NCBI GenBank assembly: GCA_024640745.1 | Contig: JAHEEL010000029.1 | Span: forward strand, 1 to 15,427 | Source: Actinomycetes bacterium | Lineage (GTDB): Bacteria; Actinomycetota; Acidimicrobiia; Spongiisociales; UBA5794 | DNA length: 15,427 nucleotides | Direction: 5' to 3' | Shown: positions 6,460 through 13,803 of the stretch, piece after piece | Layout: each line of letters starts with the position of its first letter | How positions within the stretch are numbered: position 1 is the stretch's first letter | Made by a program: the position numbers and the translations under genes | Notes under the pieces: model-generated | Seen by the model: the letters and a program-made list of their open reading frames with translations, nothing else | Database searches by the model: none | Told to the model about the DNA's origin: nothing

Positions 6460-6959
6460 GTCACCCACGTCCGTTCTTTGGGGCGGACCCCTGCCCTGGT
6501 GAGCCAGAACACCGGATAGGCGAGCACAACGTTGTAGATCGATGGCACGATGAGATCCCAAACGAGGCCGGGGCGACCGATGATGCCCTGGCCGAAGAGC
6601 GTCCCAAGCACGGCATATGTCGACTGTCCAATGAAGGTCAAGCCGAAGACACCGGTAAGGACGGCGATCGGGCCGGCGACCTCGCGATCGCGGATCTTGA
6701 GCGTGATGAACACGATGACCGTGAAGGTGCAGGCCCAAAGACCGAGCGGCGAACCGCCGAGGAGGTCCTGGAGGAACCCCCCACTGAACCCCACGAACAG
6801 CGCCGGCTCCGGGTTGAGGTAGCGGGAGGTCGCGATCGTAGCAAGGAGGCCGAGCGCGGGCGCATAACCGAACGGCTTGACATGTTGGAACACCGTGGTC
6901 TGGATCAGCACGGCGCCCATCACGAGGCCGAGTGCAATCACAATTCTGCCACTGGTCAT
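6456..6959 (-). CDS. mreD: Rod shape-determining membrane protein MreD
   Basis: Small integral membrane component of the MreBCD elongasome scaffold. The 167-aa product is very hydrophobic, with about six candidate membrane segments (5-23, 32-47, 52-66, 70-87, 95-120, 134-153). The family-like motif GGFLQDLLGGSPLG (60-73) matches the GxLxD pattern typical of MreD, and the length is normal. ATG 6959 overlaps the mreC TGA in an ATGA and has AGGAG 5 nt upstream inside mreC, so translation is coupled. Its own stop overlaps the mrdA start in the same way. Sequence conservation in MreD is low, so the call rests on hydrophobicity, the motif and its place between mreC and mrdA. Confidence 0.93.
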   Translation of the reverse strand: MTSGRIVIALGLVMGAVLIQTTVFQHVKPFGYAPALGLLATIATSRYLNPEPALFVGFSGGFLQDLLGGSPLGLWACTFTVIVFITLKIRDREVAGPIAVLTGVFGLTFIGQSTYAVLGTLFGQGIIGRPGLVWDLIVPSIYNVVLAYPVFWLTRAGVRPKERTWVT

Positions 6960-7855
6960 TGGAGCTCCTGCCCCGGATCGGTGAACGACGGTGGATCGAT
7001 GAGCGGATCACCGGTCTCGGGATCCGCGTCGAGCGGCGACCAGCCGACGACGATCTTGACGAAGTCGAGTTCGGTGAACACGGCCGCGGGATTGACCGTG
7101 GTTCGCAAGGCGAACCCGACGTTCGCTTCCTTGGTCTCCCGGACGAAGCCGACCACGACACCGGGCGGGAATCGGCTGCCGTCGGTGATCAGCACCGAGC
7201 CTTCCGTCGCCGGCGCTGTCGCGTCGAACATGTCGAGTTGGAGGACGTCGTCGCCACGGCCGGTGACCGCACCGGTCTGGTTCGTGTCCTGGATACGAAC
7301 ACCGACCGAGACGAGTGGATCCGTGATGAGGCGGACTCGCGCCGACGAGCCCGTGACGAGGTCGACGCGGCCGACGAGGCCGCTCTCGTCGATCACGGCC
7401 TGGCCGGCGATGATCCCATCGGACGAGCCCTTGTTGATGAACCGCACCTGATCGAATGTCGAGGTCCCGGACGAATAGATGCGTGCCGTGACGCTCGCCA
7501 ATCCCTCTGGCGGCGCGAGGTCGTTGATCGCTTCAAGCTCGGCGACGCGCCGCTCGAGCGCTGCGGTCTCGCGAAGCCGTGCCTCGAGGCGCTGTACCTC
7601 GGCCTCGAGGCGCTCATTTTGGTCTCGGAGGCCCGCTACGTTCGATATGCCGTCTACGAATCCGACCACAGGCCGCACGAGGAAGTCGATGCCTCCCTGG
7701 ATGGGCTCGGCAAGCGCCTGTGCTCCACCACGCAGCACCGTGGTCGCGCTGTCGCCCGAGGCACGCACGTCGAAGGTTGCGATGAGGAAGCCGACCGCCA
7801 ATAGCGAGATGAACAGAGCGGTTGCGCGGTCGAGGCGTCTTCCAGAGGGAAACAT
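6956..7855 (-). CDS. mreC: Rod shape-determining protein MreC
   Basis: Membrane-anchored extracytoplasmic scaffold that links MreB filaments to PBP2 and activates the elongasome. The 299-aa product has a short cytoplasmic N-terminus and one membrane segment (about 11-29). A coiled coil spans about residues 75-113 (heptad-like LRDQNERLEAEVQRLEARL). The double beta-barrel domain spans about 118-272 with INKGSSDGI, GLVGRV and VLITDGSRFPPGV. A Pro/Asp-rich tail follows. Length is typical. ATG 7855 is 21 nt after the mreB stop, with only a weak GGA-type ribosome site, so it probably depends on mreB translation. The stop overlaps the mreD start by 4 nt. Confidence 0.95.
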   Translation of the reverse strand: MFPSGRRLDRATALFISLLAVGFLIATFDVRASGDSATTVLRGGAQALAEPIQGGIDFLVRPVVGFVDGISNVAGLRDQNERLEAEVQRLEARLRETAALERRVAELEAINDLAPPEGLASVTARIYSSGTSTFDQVRFINKGSSDGIIAGQAVIDESGLVGRVDLVTGSSARVRLITDPLVSVGVRIQDTNQTGAVTGRGDDVLQLDMFDATAPATEGSVLITDGSRFPPGVVVGFVRETKEANVGFALRTTVNPAAVFTELDFVKIVVGWSPLDADPETGDPLIDPPSFTDPGQELQ

Positions 7856-7876
7856 CAGTTCCGGCCGGCGGCCACG

Positions 7877-8908
7877 TCACACACGGCCGCTGGATTGGAG
7901 GACGACGTGGAGCACGTCGAACTCCTCCAGGACCGCTCCCGAACCAAGGACAACGCTCTGCAGCGGACGCTCCGCAGTGACGATCGGCATGCCGGTCTCG
8001 TGGACCAATCGCTGGTCGAGGCCGCGCAGGAGGGCTCCGCCGCCGGCGAGCACGATGCCGCGCTCCATCACGTCGGCTGCAAGCTCCGGCGGTGTCTTGT
8101 CGAGGGTGTACTTCACGGCGTCGACGATGGCCTCCACCGGCTCCTCAATTGCCTCCCTGATCTCCTGGCTGGAGAGCACGATGGTCTTGGGGAGTCCGGT
8201 GATGAGGTCGCGACCGCGGACCTCCGCAGCCGGCTCGTCGGCATAGGGCCAGGCCGAACCGATCGCCATCTTCACCTGCTCAGCCGTCCGCTCACCGAGC
8301 ATGAGGCTGTATTCCTTCTTGACCCATTGGATGATCGAGTCGTCGAGCTCGTCGCCACCGATCCTGATGCTCTTCGAAACGACAATGCCGCCGAGGGAGA
8401 TGACGGCCACCTCGGTCGTGCCGCCGCCGATATCAACGATCATCGAGCCCGTCGGTTCGTGGACCGGAAGGCCGACCCCGATCGCTGCCGCCATCGGCTC
8501 CTCGATCGTATAGGCGCGGCGGGCGCCGGCATGGTACGCCGCCTCTTCGACCGCCCGACGCTCCACCGCAGTGATGCCGGACGGCACGCAAATCACGATG
8601 CGGGGCCTGGCCGCGAACCGACCGGTATGGACCTTGTCGATGAAGTAGCGCAGCATCTTCTCGGTCACGTCGAAATCCGCGATCACACCGTCACGGAGGG
8701 GTCGGATCGCCTGGATGTACGATGGCGTGCGTCCGATCATGCGCTTGGCGGCCATGCCGACCTCGAGCGGACGATTGTCACGCGTGTTGATCGCGACCAC
8801 CGACGGTTCATTGAGGACGATGCCCTGTCCGCGCACGAACACGAGAGTGTTGGCAGTACCGAGATCGATCGCCATGTCGCGGCCTGCGAAGGAGAGAAGA
8901 CTATTCAT
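7877..8908 (-). CDS. mreB: Rod shape-determining actin-like protein MreB
   Basis: Bacterial actin that polymerises on the inner face of the membrane and directs side-wall synthesis. The 343-aa product has the actin-fold nucleotide motifs: phosphate-1 DLGTAN (15-20), phosphate-2 DIGGGTTEVA (159-168), IEEPMAAAIG with E136/E137, and the adenosine motif LAGGGALL (287-294). Near-universal MreB segments such as GIVLNEPSVVAI are present, and length is normal. ATG 8908 has AGGGA 8 nt upstream. It is first in the mreBCD-mrdA-rodA set, separated by 60 bp from ndk, and a candidate promoter lies in that gap. Its presence implies side-wall growth, unlike mycobacteria and corynebacteria, which lack MreB and grow at the poles. 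Confidence 0.97.
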   Translation of the reverse strand: MNSLLSFAGRDMAIDLGTANTLVFVRGQGIVLNEPSVVAINTRDNRPLEVGMAAKRMIGRTPSYIQAIRPLRDGVIADFDVTEKMLRYFIDKVHTGRFAARPRIVICVPSGITAVERRAVEEAAYHAGARRAYTIEEPMAAAIGVGLPVHEPTGSMIVDIGGGTTEVAVISLGGIVVSKSIRIGGDELDDSIIQWVKKEYSLMLGERTAEQVKMAIGSAWPYADEPAAEVRGRDLITGLPKTIVLSSQEIREAIEEPVEAIVDAVKYTLDKTPPELAADVMERGIVLAGGGALLRGLDQRLVHETGMPIVTAERPLQSVVLGSGAVLEEFDVLHVVLQSSGRV

Positions 8909-8920
8909 GGGAGCATTCCC
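8909..8920 (-). other. Small hairpin over the mreB ribosome binding site
   Basis: The minus strand reads GGGAATGCTCCC directly before the mreB ATG. The arms GGGA and TCCC can pair around a 4-nt loop, and the 5' arm is the Shine-Dalgarno itself. A 4-bp stem is weak and may have no effect on translation. Confidence 0.25.
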
Positions 8921-8935
8921 TGGGAGTGTCTCAAC

Positions 8936-8941
8936 AGTGTA
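8936..8941 (-). promoter_or_regulatory. Candidate -10 box for the mre cluster
   Basis: TACACT on the minus strand (4/6 to the -10 consensus) lies in the 60-bp ndk-mreB gap, placing transcription start near 8929 with a leader of about 20 nt. No convincing -35 hexamer is present. This is the only gap of any size in front of the elongasome cassette within the ndk-to-rodA block, which is the main reason to consider it. Confidence 0.28.
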
Positions 8942-8968
8942 CCTGTAAGAGCGGCTAGCGGTCCTGGG

Positions 8969-9373
8969 TCAGCCGAAGAAGAGCCCGAGCTCTCGGTCGG
9001 CGCTCGTCGATGAATCCGATCCGTGCACGATGTTCTCGGTAATGATGAGGCCGAAGTCGCCCCGGATCGTACCGGGCGGCGCCTCCGCCGGATTGGTGGG
9101 ACCCATGAGCGTTCGAGCAACCGAGATTGCGGACTCACCGGTCCACGCCATAGCGACGACGGGGCCACTCGTAATGAACGATGCAAGCTCGCCGTAGAAG
9201 GGCTTGTCGATGTGCTCGGCGTAGTGTCGTGACGCCAGCTCATCGTCGATCTGCAGCATGCGCATCCGATCGAGCCGGAGTCCCTTGCGTTCGAAACGCG
9301 AGATGACCTGGCCGACCAGACCGCGCTGGACGCCATCCGGCTTCACCATCACGAAAGTTGATTCGGTTGCCAT
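8969..9373 (-). CDS. ndk: Nucleoside diphosphate kinase
   Basis: Transfers the gamma phosphate from ATP to other nucleoside diphosphates through a phosphohistidine, balancing NTP and dNTP pools; a cytosolic oligomer. The 134-aa product has KPDGVQRGLVG (K11), GTIRGDFG and the active-site ENIVHGSDS with the catalytic histidine H117, the same position as in many family members. It ends with the usual LFF. Length is typical. The open frame extends upstream to 9664, but homology-like sequence starts at MATESTFVMVKPDG, so ATG 9373 is chosen. It lies 10 nt after the folC stop. No strong Shine-Dalgarno is visible, so coupling to folC translation is likely. Confidence 0.97.
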   Translation of the reverse strand: MATESTFVMVKPDGVQRGLVGQVISRFERKGLRLDRMRMLQIDDELASRHYAEHIDKPFYGELASFITSGPVVAMAWTGESAISVARTLMGPTNPAEAPPGTIRGDFGLIITENIVHGSDSSTSADRELGLFFG

Positions 9374-9383
9374 GGCCGGGAGG

Positions 9384-10811
9384 CTACCCGTCGGAGCCCT
9401 CTTCCGTCCAGGCGTCTTCGGTGTCGAGCCACGCCTCGTCCGGCGACTCGCCTTCCGGTTCAGCCTCATAGCGCACGTGCACGCCGGATGGGCGAAACTC
9501 GGTGCCGATGAGCGACGCTCGCGCTTCCCCTGCCACATAGAGGGACCCCGCGACGACGATCGATCCCTTGGGTCCGGCAGCTTCCATTGCTGCAGCAACC
9601 GCTTCGGGAACGCCGGCAACAATCGTCGAATCGCACGCGAGGGCCCGACCGCCCCCATCGGCAATCATTGCCGGGTCGATCGCTCCCTCATCGTCCGGCG
9701 CCGTGGCCCACAAGTGGTCGGCGAGACCGCGAAGCGGAGCGAGGATCTGCTCGGGCGATCGCTTCCCCCGCATGCCGGCGACGACGTGCCATTGGGCGTC
9801 GGGGAATTCGTCGGACAGGGCCGCTGCGAGACCCTCGATGCCCTGGACGTTGTGCGCTCCGTCGACCACGACGAGCGGGTGATGGTGGACGACCTCGATT
9901 CGCCCGGGCTGGGTGCTCGCAACCAACGCAGCGGTGAGCGCGTCGTTGTCAAGCGGCCGGCCGAGGAAAGCCTCGGAGGCGGCGATAGCGGTCGCGAGGT
10001 TGTCGACCTGGTGGCGGCCGTGTGTCGGAAGGTAGAGATCGCCGTACCGGGCGTAGATGCCGTCGATGTCAACCATCCATCCCCCGACCGCAATCCTGGC
10101 GTCGGAGACGGCGTACGCATCGTTGGCGCGGTACCACCTTGCTCCGGCTTCATCGACCCTTGCGGTGATGGCCCCATCGGCCGCCGGAGGCAACGGCCCG
10201 GTGACGACAACTCCATCGCGGTCGATGATGGCGGCCTTCTCTCCCGCGATCTCGCCCAGCGTCTCGCCGAGGTACTCGACATGGTCGAGCGCAATGCCCG
10301 TGATCACGGCGACGGACGCGTCGACGACGCTCGTGGCGTCCCACCGACCGCCGAGCCCAACCTCGACCACGGCCACGTCGAGCGCGACGTCGGCAAACAC
10401 GGAGAACGCCAGGGCGGCCGTCACCTCGAAGTAGGTGACACCGCTTCCGGAGCGTTGCTCGTATTCCTCGACGAACCATGCGATGCCCGCAACGGCTTCC
10501 GTGAACTCGTCGGCGGAGATCGGCGCGCCGTCGATCGAGAATCGCTCCTCGACGCGATGCAGGTGCGGCGAAGTGAACGTCCCGGTCCGGATGCCGTGAG
10601 CTCCAAGGATGTCGGCGATGAGCCGGGTCACCGTCGTCTTGCCATTCGTGCCGGCAACTTGGATCACCGGATAGTCGCGGTGGGGATCACCCATGAAGCC
10701 CAGAAGCCCGGAGATGCGTTCGAGTCCCGGCTTGACGCCCTGTCCGATGCGTTCGTCGAGGAACGCCTCGGCGTCGGAGCGCGTCTCGACGATCGGAATC
10801 GATTGCTCCAT
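9384..10811 (-). CDS. folC: Bifunctional dihydrofolate synthase / folylpolyglutamate synthase
   Basis: ATP-dependent Mur-ligase-fold enzyme that adds glutamate to dihydropteroate and to reduced folates; cytosolic. The 475-aa product has the P-loop VAGTNGKTT (52-60), TFTSPHLHRVEERF (78-91), GLGGRWDAT (152-160), ALDHVEYLGETLGEIAGEKAAI (in 174-195) and the C-terminal-domain motif VDGAHN (316-321). The family usually has N after DAT; here it is S161. The last 30 or so residues are strongly acidic and look like a disordered tail beyond the conserved fold. ATG 10811 is one base after the valS stop (TGA, C, ATG), so it is probably translated by reinitiating ribosomes. The valS-folC pair is a widespread bacterial arrangement. 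Confidence 0.96.
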   Translation of the reverse strand: MEQSIPIVETRSDAEAFLDERIGQGVKPGLERISGLLGFMGDPHRDYPVIQVAGTNGKTTVTRLIADILGAHGIRTGTFTSPHLHRVEERFSIDGAPISADEFTEAVAGIAWFVEEYEQRSGSGVTYFEVTAALAFSVFADVALDVAVVEVGLGGRWDATSVVDASVAVITGIALDHVEYLGETLGEIAGEKAAIIDRDGVVVTGPLPPAADGAITARVDEAGARWYRANDAYAVSDARIAVGGWMVDIDGIYARYGDLYLPTHGRHQVDNLATAIAASEAFLGRPLDNDALTAALVASTQPGRIEVVHHHPLVVVDGAHNVQGIEGLAAALSDEFPDAQWHVVAGMRGKRSPEQILAPLRGLADHLWATAPDDEGAIDPAMIADGGGRALACDSTIVAGVPEAVAAAMEAAGPKGSIVVAGSLYVAGEARASLIGTEFRPSGVHVRYEAEPEGESPDEAWLDTEDAWTEEGSDG

Positions 10812-10812
10812 G

Positions 10813-13410
10813 TCAGTCCAGCTCGTCCAGTTGGGCGTGGAGCTTCGCGGCCCGTCCTTCGGCTTTGGCGAGCTTCGCCTCTTCCGCGGCCACGACCTCG
10901 GCGGGCGCCCGATCGCGGAAGCTTGGATTCGTGAGCTTCGAGCGGGAGCGTTCGAGCTCTCGCTCGGTGTCGGCGAGACCCTTCTTGAGCCGCTCGCGTT
11001 CTGCGTCGATATCGACGAGGCCTTCGAGTGGGATGAACGCCTGAACGGGTCCGGCGATGACCCGGCTCACGCCTCCGCCGTCGAGGGGGCTCCCATAGGT
11101 GATGGCGCATCCGGTCAGGTCCGTGAGGTGCTCTGACCACCAGGGGTCGGCTACGCCGTCCGGGTCGTGGACGGTGACCTCGATCGGCGTCTTCGGACTG
11201 ATCTGGTGCTCCGACCGGAAGCGGCGCAGCCGCGTGACGAGATCCTGGAACACCGCCATCCCCGCGGGCCCTGAGAACGTCGGCGGCTCGGGCCATGTCG
11301 CCGTTGCCAGAAGGGTCCCGTCGCCGAGCTCGGCCCAGAGCTCTTCGGTGACGAAGGGAATTGCCGGAGCGAACAGCTTCAGCAGATCGCGCAGGACGAC
11401 GCCCAGCGTGACCCGTGTTGTCGGAGCGCGGTCATTGTCGCGCAGCGCCGTCTTGGCCATCTCGAGGTACCAGTCGAACAGTTCGGCCCAGGCGAAGTTG
11501 TAGAGCAGGCCGTAGGCGTCGGAGAATCGGTAGTCGTCGAAGAGGCGGTCGAACTCCGCGGTGACCTCACCGAGCCGTTGCAGTATCCACGCGTCTTCGG
11601 GACCGGGCTTTGTGGGGTAGCCGCCGGTCTCGGGCACGTTGCGGATCTCCATGTGCTCCACGGCGAGGCGGAGCGCATTCCAAAGCTTGTTCCCGAAGCG
11701 CCGCGTGGCGTCTACCCACGCCTCGTCGAACGGGACATCGTGGCCCGGGGCAGCCGCCTGGATGAGCGCGAGGCGCAGCGGGTCGGCCCCGTAACGCTCA
11801 ACCAGCTCGAGCGGATCGAGCGCGTTGCCGGACGATTTCGACATCTTGCGCCCGTCGGCCGTCCTGATGAGCCCGTGGATCGAGATGTCGGCAAACGGCT
11901 CGGTTCCGGTGAAGTGCAGGCCCATCATCATCATGCGCGCGACCCAGAAGTAGATGATGTCGAACCCGGTGACCAACACGCTCGTCGGGTAGTACGTGTC
12001 GAGGTCGTCGGTGCTCTCGGGCCATCCCATCGTGGAGAACGGCCAGAGTTGAGAGGAGAACCACGTGTCGAGCACGTCCTCATCCTGTTTCAGGGACGAG
12101 CCCGCGCATTCGGGGCATTCGGTCGGTGGTTCCTGCGCGACGACGACCGCGTCGCAGTCGTCGCAGTACCAGGCGGGGATCTCGTGGCCCCACCAAAGCT
12201 GCCGGCTGATGCACCAATCCCGCAGGTTCTCCATCCAGTGGAAGTAGTTGTTCTCCCACCGCTTCGGGATGAATCGGGTGCGTCCTTCCTTCACGGACGC
12301 GATCGCCGGGATGGTCAGCGGCTTCACCTTCACGAACCACTGCAACGACAGCAGTGGCTCGACAACGGTGCCGCAGCGAGAGCAATGGCCGACCGAGTGG
12401 TGGTGATCCTCGATGCGCTCGAGGAACCCGCGCTTCTTGAGTTCGTGACGGATGGCCTCCCTGGCCTCGAACCGGTCCTGGCCGCGGAAGGGACCGCCGT
12501 GCTCCGTGATTCGGGCTTCGGTGTCGATGACCTGGATCTCGTCGAGACCGTGCCGGCGACCGATCTCGAAATCCAGCGGGTCGTGTGCCGGCGTCACTTT
12601 GACGGCTCCGGTACCGAAGCCGAGCTCCACGCCCTCATCGGCGACCACCGGAATCTCACGGTCGATCAGCGGCAGGCGAATCATCCGACCAACCGAATCC
12701 CGGTACCGGTCGTCGTCGGGATGCACCGCCACCGCGGTGTCGCCGAGCATCGTCTCGGGGCGCGTCGTAGCAACCGTGATCGACCCGTCGCCGTCAGCGA
12801 ACGGATACTTGATGTGGGTGAGCTCGCCGACCTCGTCTTCGTGGTCGACCTCGATCTCCGAGATTGCCGTATGGCAACGCGGACACCAATTGATGATCCG
12901 GTTGTCCCGGTAGATCAGACCTTCGTCGAAGAGCGATACGAACACCTTGCGAACGGCACGCGAGAGACCCTCGTCGAGGGTGAACCGCTCACGGGTCCAG
13001 TCGGTGGAGAACCCCATGGTCCGCATCTGCTCGGTGATGCGATTCCCCGACTTCGCTTTCCACGCCCACACCTGTTCGATGAACTGCTCACGCCCAAGGT
13101 CGTGTCGGCCGATCCCCTCGGCGGCCAGCTCCCGTTCAACGACGTTCTGCGTGGCGATCCCTGCGTGGTCGGTTCCGGGCAGCCACAAGGCGGCATAGCC
13201 TTGCATGCGCTTGCGGCGGATCAGGGCATCCTGGATCGAGAGGTCGAGGGCGTGCCCCATGTGGAGCACCCCGGTGACGTTCGGGGGTGGGATGACGATC
13301 GAGTAGGGCACGCCGTCGGGGTTGATCTCAGGCCGAAAGGCACCGGCGTCTTCCCAGACGGAGTACCAGCGCGACTCGACGGCGCTCGGGTCGTACGTTG
13401 GCTTCATCAT
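10813..13410 (-). CDS. valS: Valyl-tRNA synthetase
   Basis: Class I aminoacyl-tRNA synthetase charging tRNA-Val, with proofreading of threonine. The 865-aa product has the HIGH-type motif HMGH (50-53) after PPPNVTG and the KMSKS motif (522-526). The CP1 editing domain contains TTRPETMLGD (216-225) and GTGAVKVTPAHDP (266-278). Cys pairs at 176/179, 343/346, 416/419 and 432/435 suggest zinc knuckles. A C-terminal coiled-coil arm (about 800-865) is the tRNA-binding arm typical of ValS. Length is normal. The start is ambiguous: two adjacent ATGs (13410, 13407) follow GAGGGG. The first is only 1 nt from it, so 13407 may be used. An in-frame TGA lies just upstream. A better Shine-Dalgarno and ATG occur at 13423 but in another frame. 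Confidence 0.97.
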   Translation of the reverse strand: MMKPTYDPSAVESRWYSVWEDAGAFRPEINPDGVPYSIVIPPPNVTGVLHMGHALDLSIQDALIRRKRMQGYAALWLPGTDHAGIATQNVVERELAAEGIGRHDLGREQFIEQVWAWKAKSGNRITEQMRTMGFSTDWTRERFTLDEGLSRAVRKVFVSLFDEGLIYRDNRIINWCPRCHTAISEIEVDHEDEVGELTHIKYPFADGDGSITVATTRPETMLGDTAVAVHPDDDRYRDSVGRMIRLPLIDREIPVVADEGVELGFGTGAVKVTPAHDPLDFEIGRRHGLDEIQVIDTEARITEHGGPFRGQDRFEAREAIRHELKKRGFLERIEDHHHSVGHCSRCGTVVEPLLSLQWFVKVKPLTIPAIASVKEGRTRFIPKRWENNYFHWMENLRDWCISRQLWWGHEIPAWYCDDCDAVVVAQEPPTECPECAGSSLKQDEDVLDTWFSSQLWPFSTMGWPESTDDLDTYYPTSVLVTGFDIIYFWVARMMMMGLHFTGTEPFADISIHGLIRTADGRKMSKSSGNALDPLELVERYGADPLRLALIQAAAPGHDVPFDEAWVDATRRFGNKLWNALRLAVEHMEIRNVPETGGYPTKPGPEDAWILQRLGEVTAEFDRLFDDYRFSDAYGLLYNFAWAELFDWYLEMAKTALRDNDRAPTTRVTLGVVLRDLLKLFAPAIPFVTEELWAELGDGTLLATATWPEPPTFSGPAGMAVFQDLVTRLRRFRSEHQISPKTPIEVTVHDPDGVADPWWSEHLTDLTGCAITYGSPLDGGGVSRVIAGPVQAFIPLEGLVDIDAERERLKKGLADTERELERSRSKLTNPSFRDRAPAEVVAAEEAKLAKAEGRAAKLHAQLDELD

Positions 13411-13445
13411 GCCCCTCGGTCATCGATTCCTCCGGCAAGGTGGTC

Positions 13446-13451
13446 ATGATA
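13446..13451 (-). promoter_or_regulatory. Candidate valS promoter (-10 TATCAT)
   Basis: TATCAT on the minus strand matches the -10 consensus at 5/6 and would start transcription near 13440, about 30 nt before valS. No good -35 hexamer is seen at 16-18 bp; the sequence there is the T run of the upstream terminator. It is the simplest source of a valS-folC-ndk transcript if the hairpin at 13478-13507 stops upstream transcription. Confidence 0.38.
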
Positions 13452-13469
13452 GAGGCGCAGTCGCACCAC

Positions 13470-13507
13470 AAAAGGCTGAGGCCGGGAACCGCTAGGTCCC
13501 CGGCCTC
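13470..13507 (-). terminator. Intrinsic-terminator-like hairpin upstream of valS
   Basis: On the minus strand a 13-bp stem runs GAGGCCGGGGACC against GGTTCCCGGCCTC, with one G-U wobble and a TAGC tetraloop (13478-13507). It is followed by AGCC and TTTT (13473 to 13470). This is the strongest hairpin in the window. The T run is short and 4 nt from the stem, so efficiency is uncertain. It either ends transcription arriving from the clpX/kinase side or acts as an attenuator in a long valS leader, since its 5' arm can also pair with an upstream segment at 13538-13545. Confidence 0.65.
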
Positions 13508-13566
13508 TCCACCATTCCCCCTGCCCAAGCCCGAACCGAGGCCGGCTGGTTGCCGGCTGCTTTCAT
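13492..13566 (-). CDS. Possible 24-codon leader peptide ORF upstream of valS
   Basis: ATG at 13566 opens a frame beginning MKAAGNQPAS and ending VERPGT, 24 residues. Its TAG stop lies in the tetraloop of the terminator hairpin. A candidate promoter would start transcription about 2 nt upstream, making it leaderless. It has only two Val codons (positions 11 and 19) and no Val run, unlike classical amino-acid attenuation leaders. No homology is recognised. An open frame of this size is easily found by chance, so this is a speculative entry tied to the hairpin architecture. Confidence 0.2.
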   Translation of the reverse strand: MKAAGNQPASVRAWAGGMVERPGT

Positions 13567-13574
13567 CTGTGCCC

Positions 13575-13603
13575 ACCATAAGAACACGCTCCGTGGTCGT
13601 CGA
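13575..13603 (-). promoter_or_regulatory. Candidate promoter upstream of the valS leader hairpins
   Basis: Minus-strand TCGACG (13603 to 13598, 4/6 to -35), a 17-bp spacer, and TATGGT (13580 to 13575, 4/6 to -10). Transcription would begin near 13568 and run through the hairpin region into valS, giving a leader of about 155 nt, or a terminated RNA of about 100 nt. Moderate match only. Confidence 0.3.
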
Positions 13604-13734
13604 GACACAACGTTGCCAGGGCAGACGGACTAGTCACACCCAGACGAACAGGCGCGCAAGCAATCGGGAGGAACGCGCGGATCGCGACAGACGCGGGGGA
13701 AGAGATTCGAGACACAAGACACGAGACTCGAGAC
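13601..13734. repeat. CGAGAC-rich degenerate repeats in the kinase-valS gap
   Basis: CGAGAC occurs at 13601-13606, 13708-13713, 13722-13727 and 13729-13734 (plus strand). CGAGACACAA is exact at 13601-13610 and 13708-13717. AGACACGAGACT (13717-13728) is also present at 2052-2063 beside tdk. The spacing is irregular and there are no conserved spacers, so it is not CRISPR. It looks like a noncoding short repeat family. Confidence 0.5.
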
Positions 13735-13799
13735 GCACGACAGAAGCCGAATCGGCCCGCGGTTTGGCCTCTGGTCGAGCGTCTCTTCTCTCGAGTCTC
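13723..13799. repeat. 11-bp perfect inverted repeat downstream of the kinase-like gene
   Basis: GAGACTCGAGA (13723-13733) and TCTCGAGTCTC (13789-13799) are perfect complements 55 nt apart. The interior can add pairs AGAAG with CTTCT and GGCC with GGCC, giving a long imperfect stem-loop beginning about 5 nt after the stop codon of the kinase-like gene. It may protect or define the 3' end of the clpX-kinase transcript. There is no T run typical of an intrinsic terminator. Confidence 0.5.
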
Positions 13800-13803
13800 T
13801 GTT

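Noticed and set aside
6460..7161. Upstream extension of the mrdA open frame (234 codons)
   Set aside because: It overlaps mreD and the mreC end in another frame and is Ser/Arg/Pro-rich. The PBP2 membrane anchor begins right after ATG 6459, which also gives the ATGA overlap with mreD.
9374..9664. Upstream extension of the ndk open frame
   Set aside because: Lies inside folC in another frame; nucleoside diphosphate kinases start a few residues before KPDG, which ATG 9373 provides.
9258..10934. Plus-strand open frame of 558 codons opposite ndk, folC and the valS end
   Set aside because: Crosses three real genes on the other strand and shows no protein-like features.
11578..13449. Plus-strand open frame of 623 codons opposite valS
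   Set aside because: Antisense to valS throughout; composition (Val, Asp, Arg, His) is the usual complement of GC-rich codons.
13411..13600. T-box riboswitch for valS
   Set aside because: A synthetase leader with a terminator invites this call, but the conserved AGGGTGGNACCGCG-type sequence is absent. A TGGT at 13510-13513 is out of context.
13601..13734. CRISPR array
   Set aside because: CGAGAC units are only 6-12 bp, irregularly spaced and without constant-length spacers; no cas gene is nearby.
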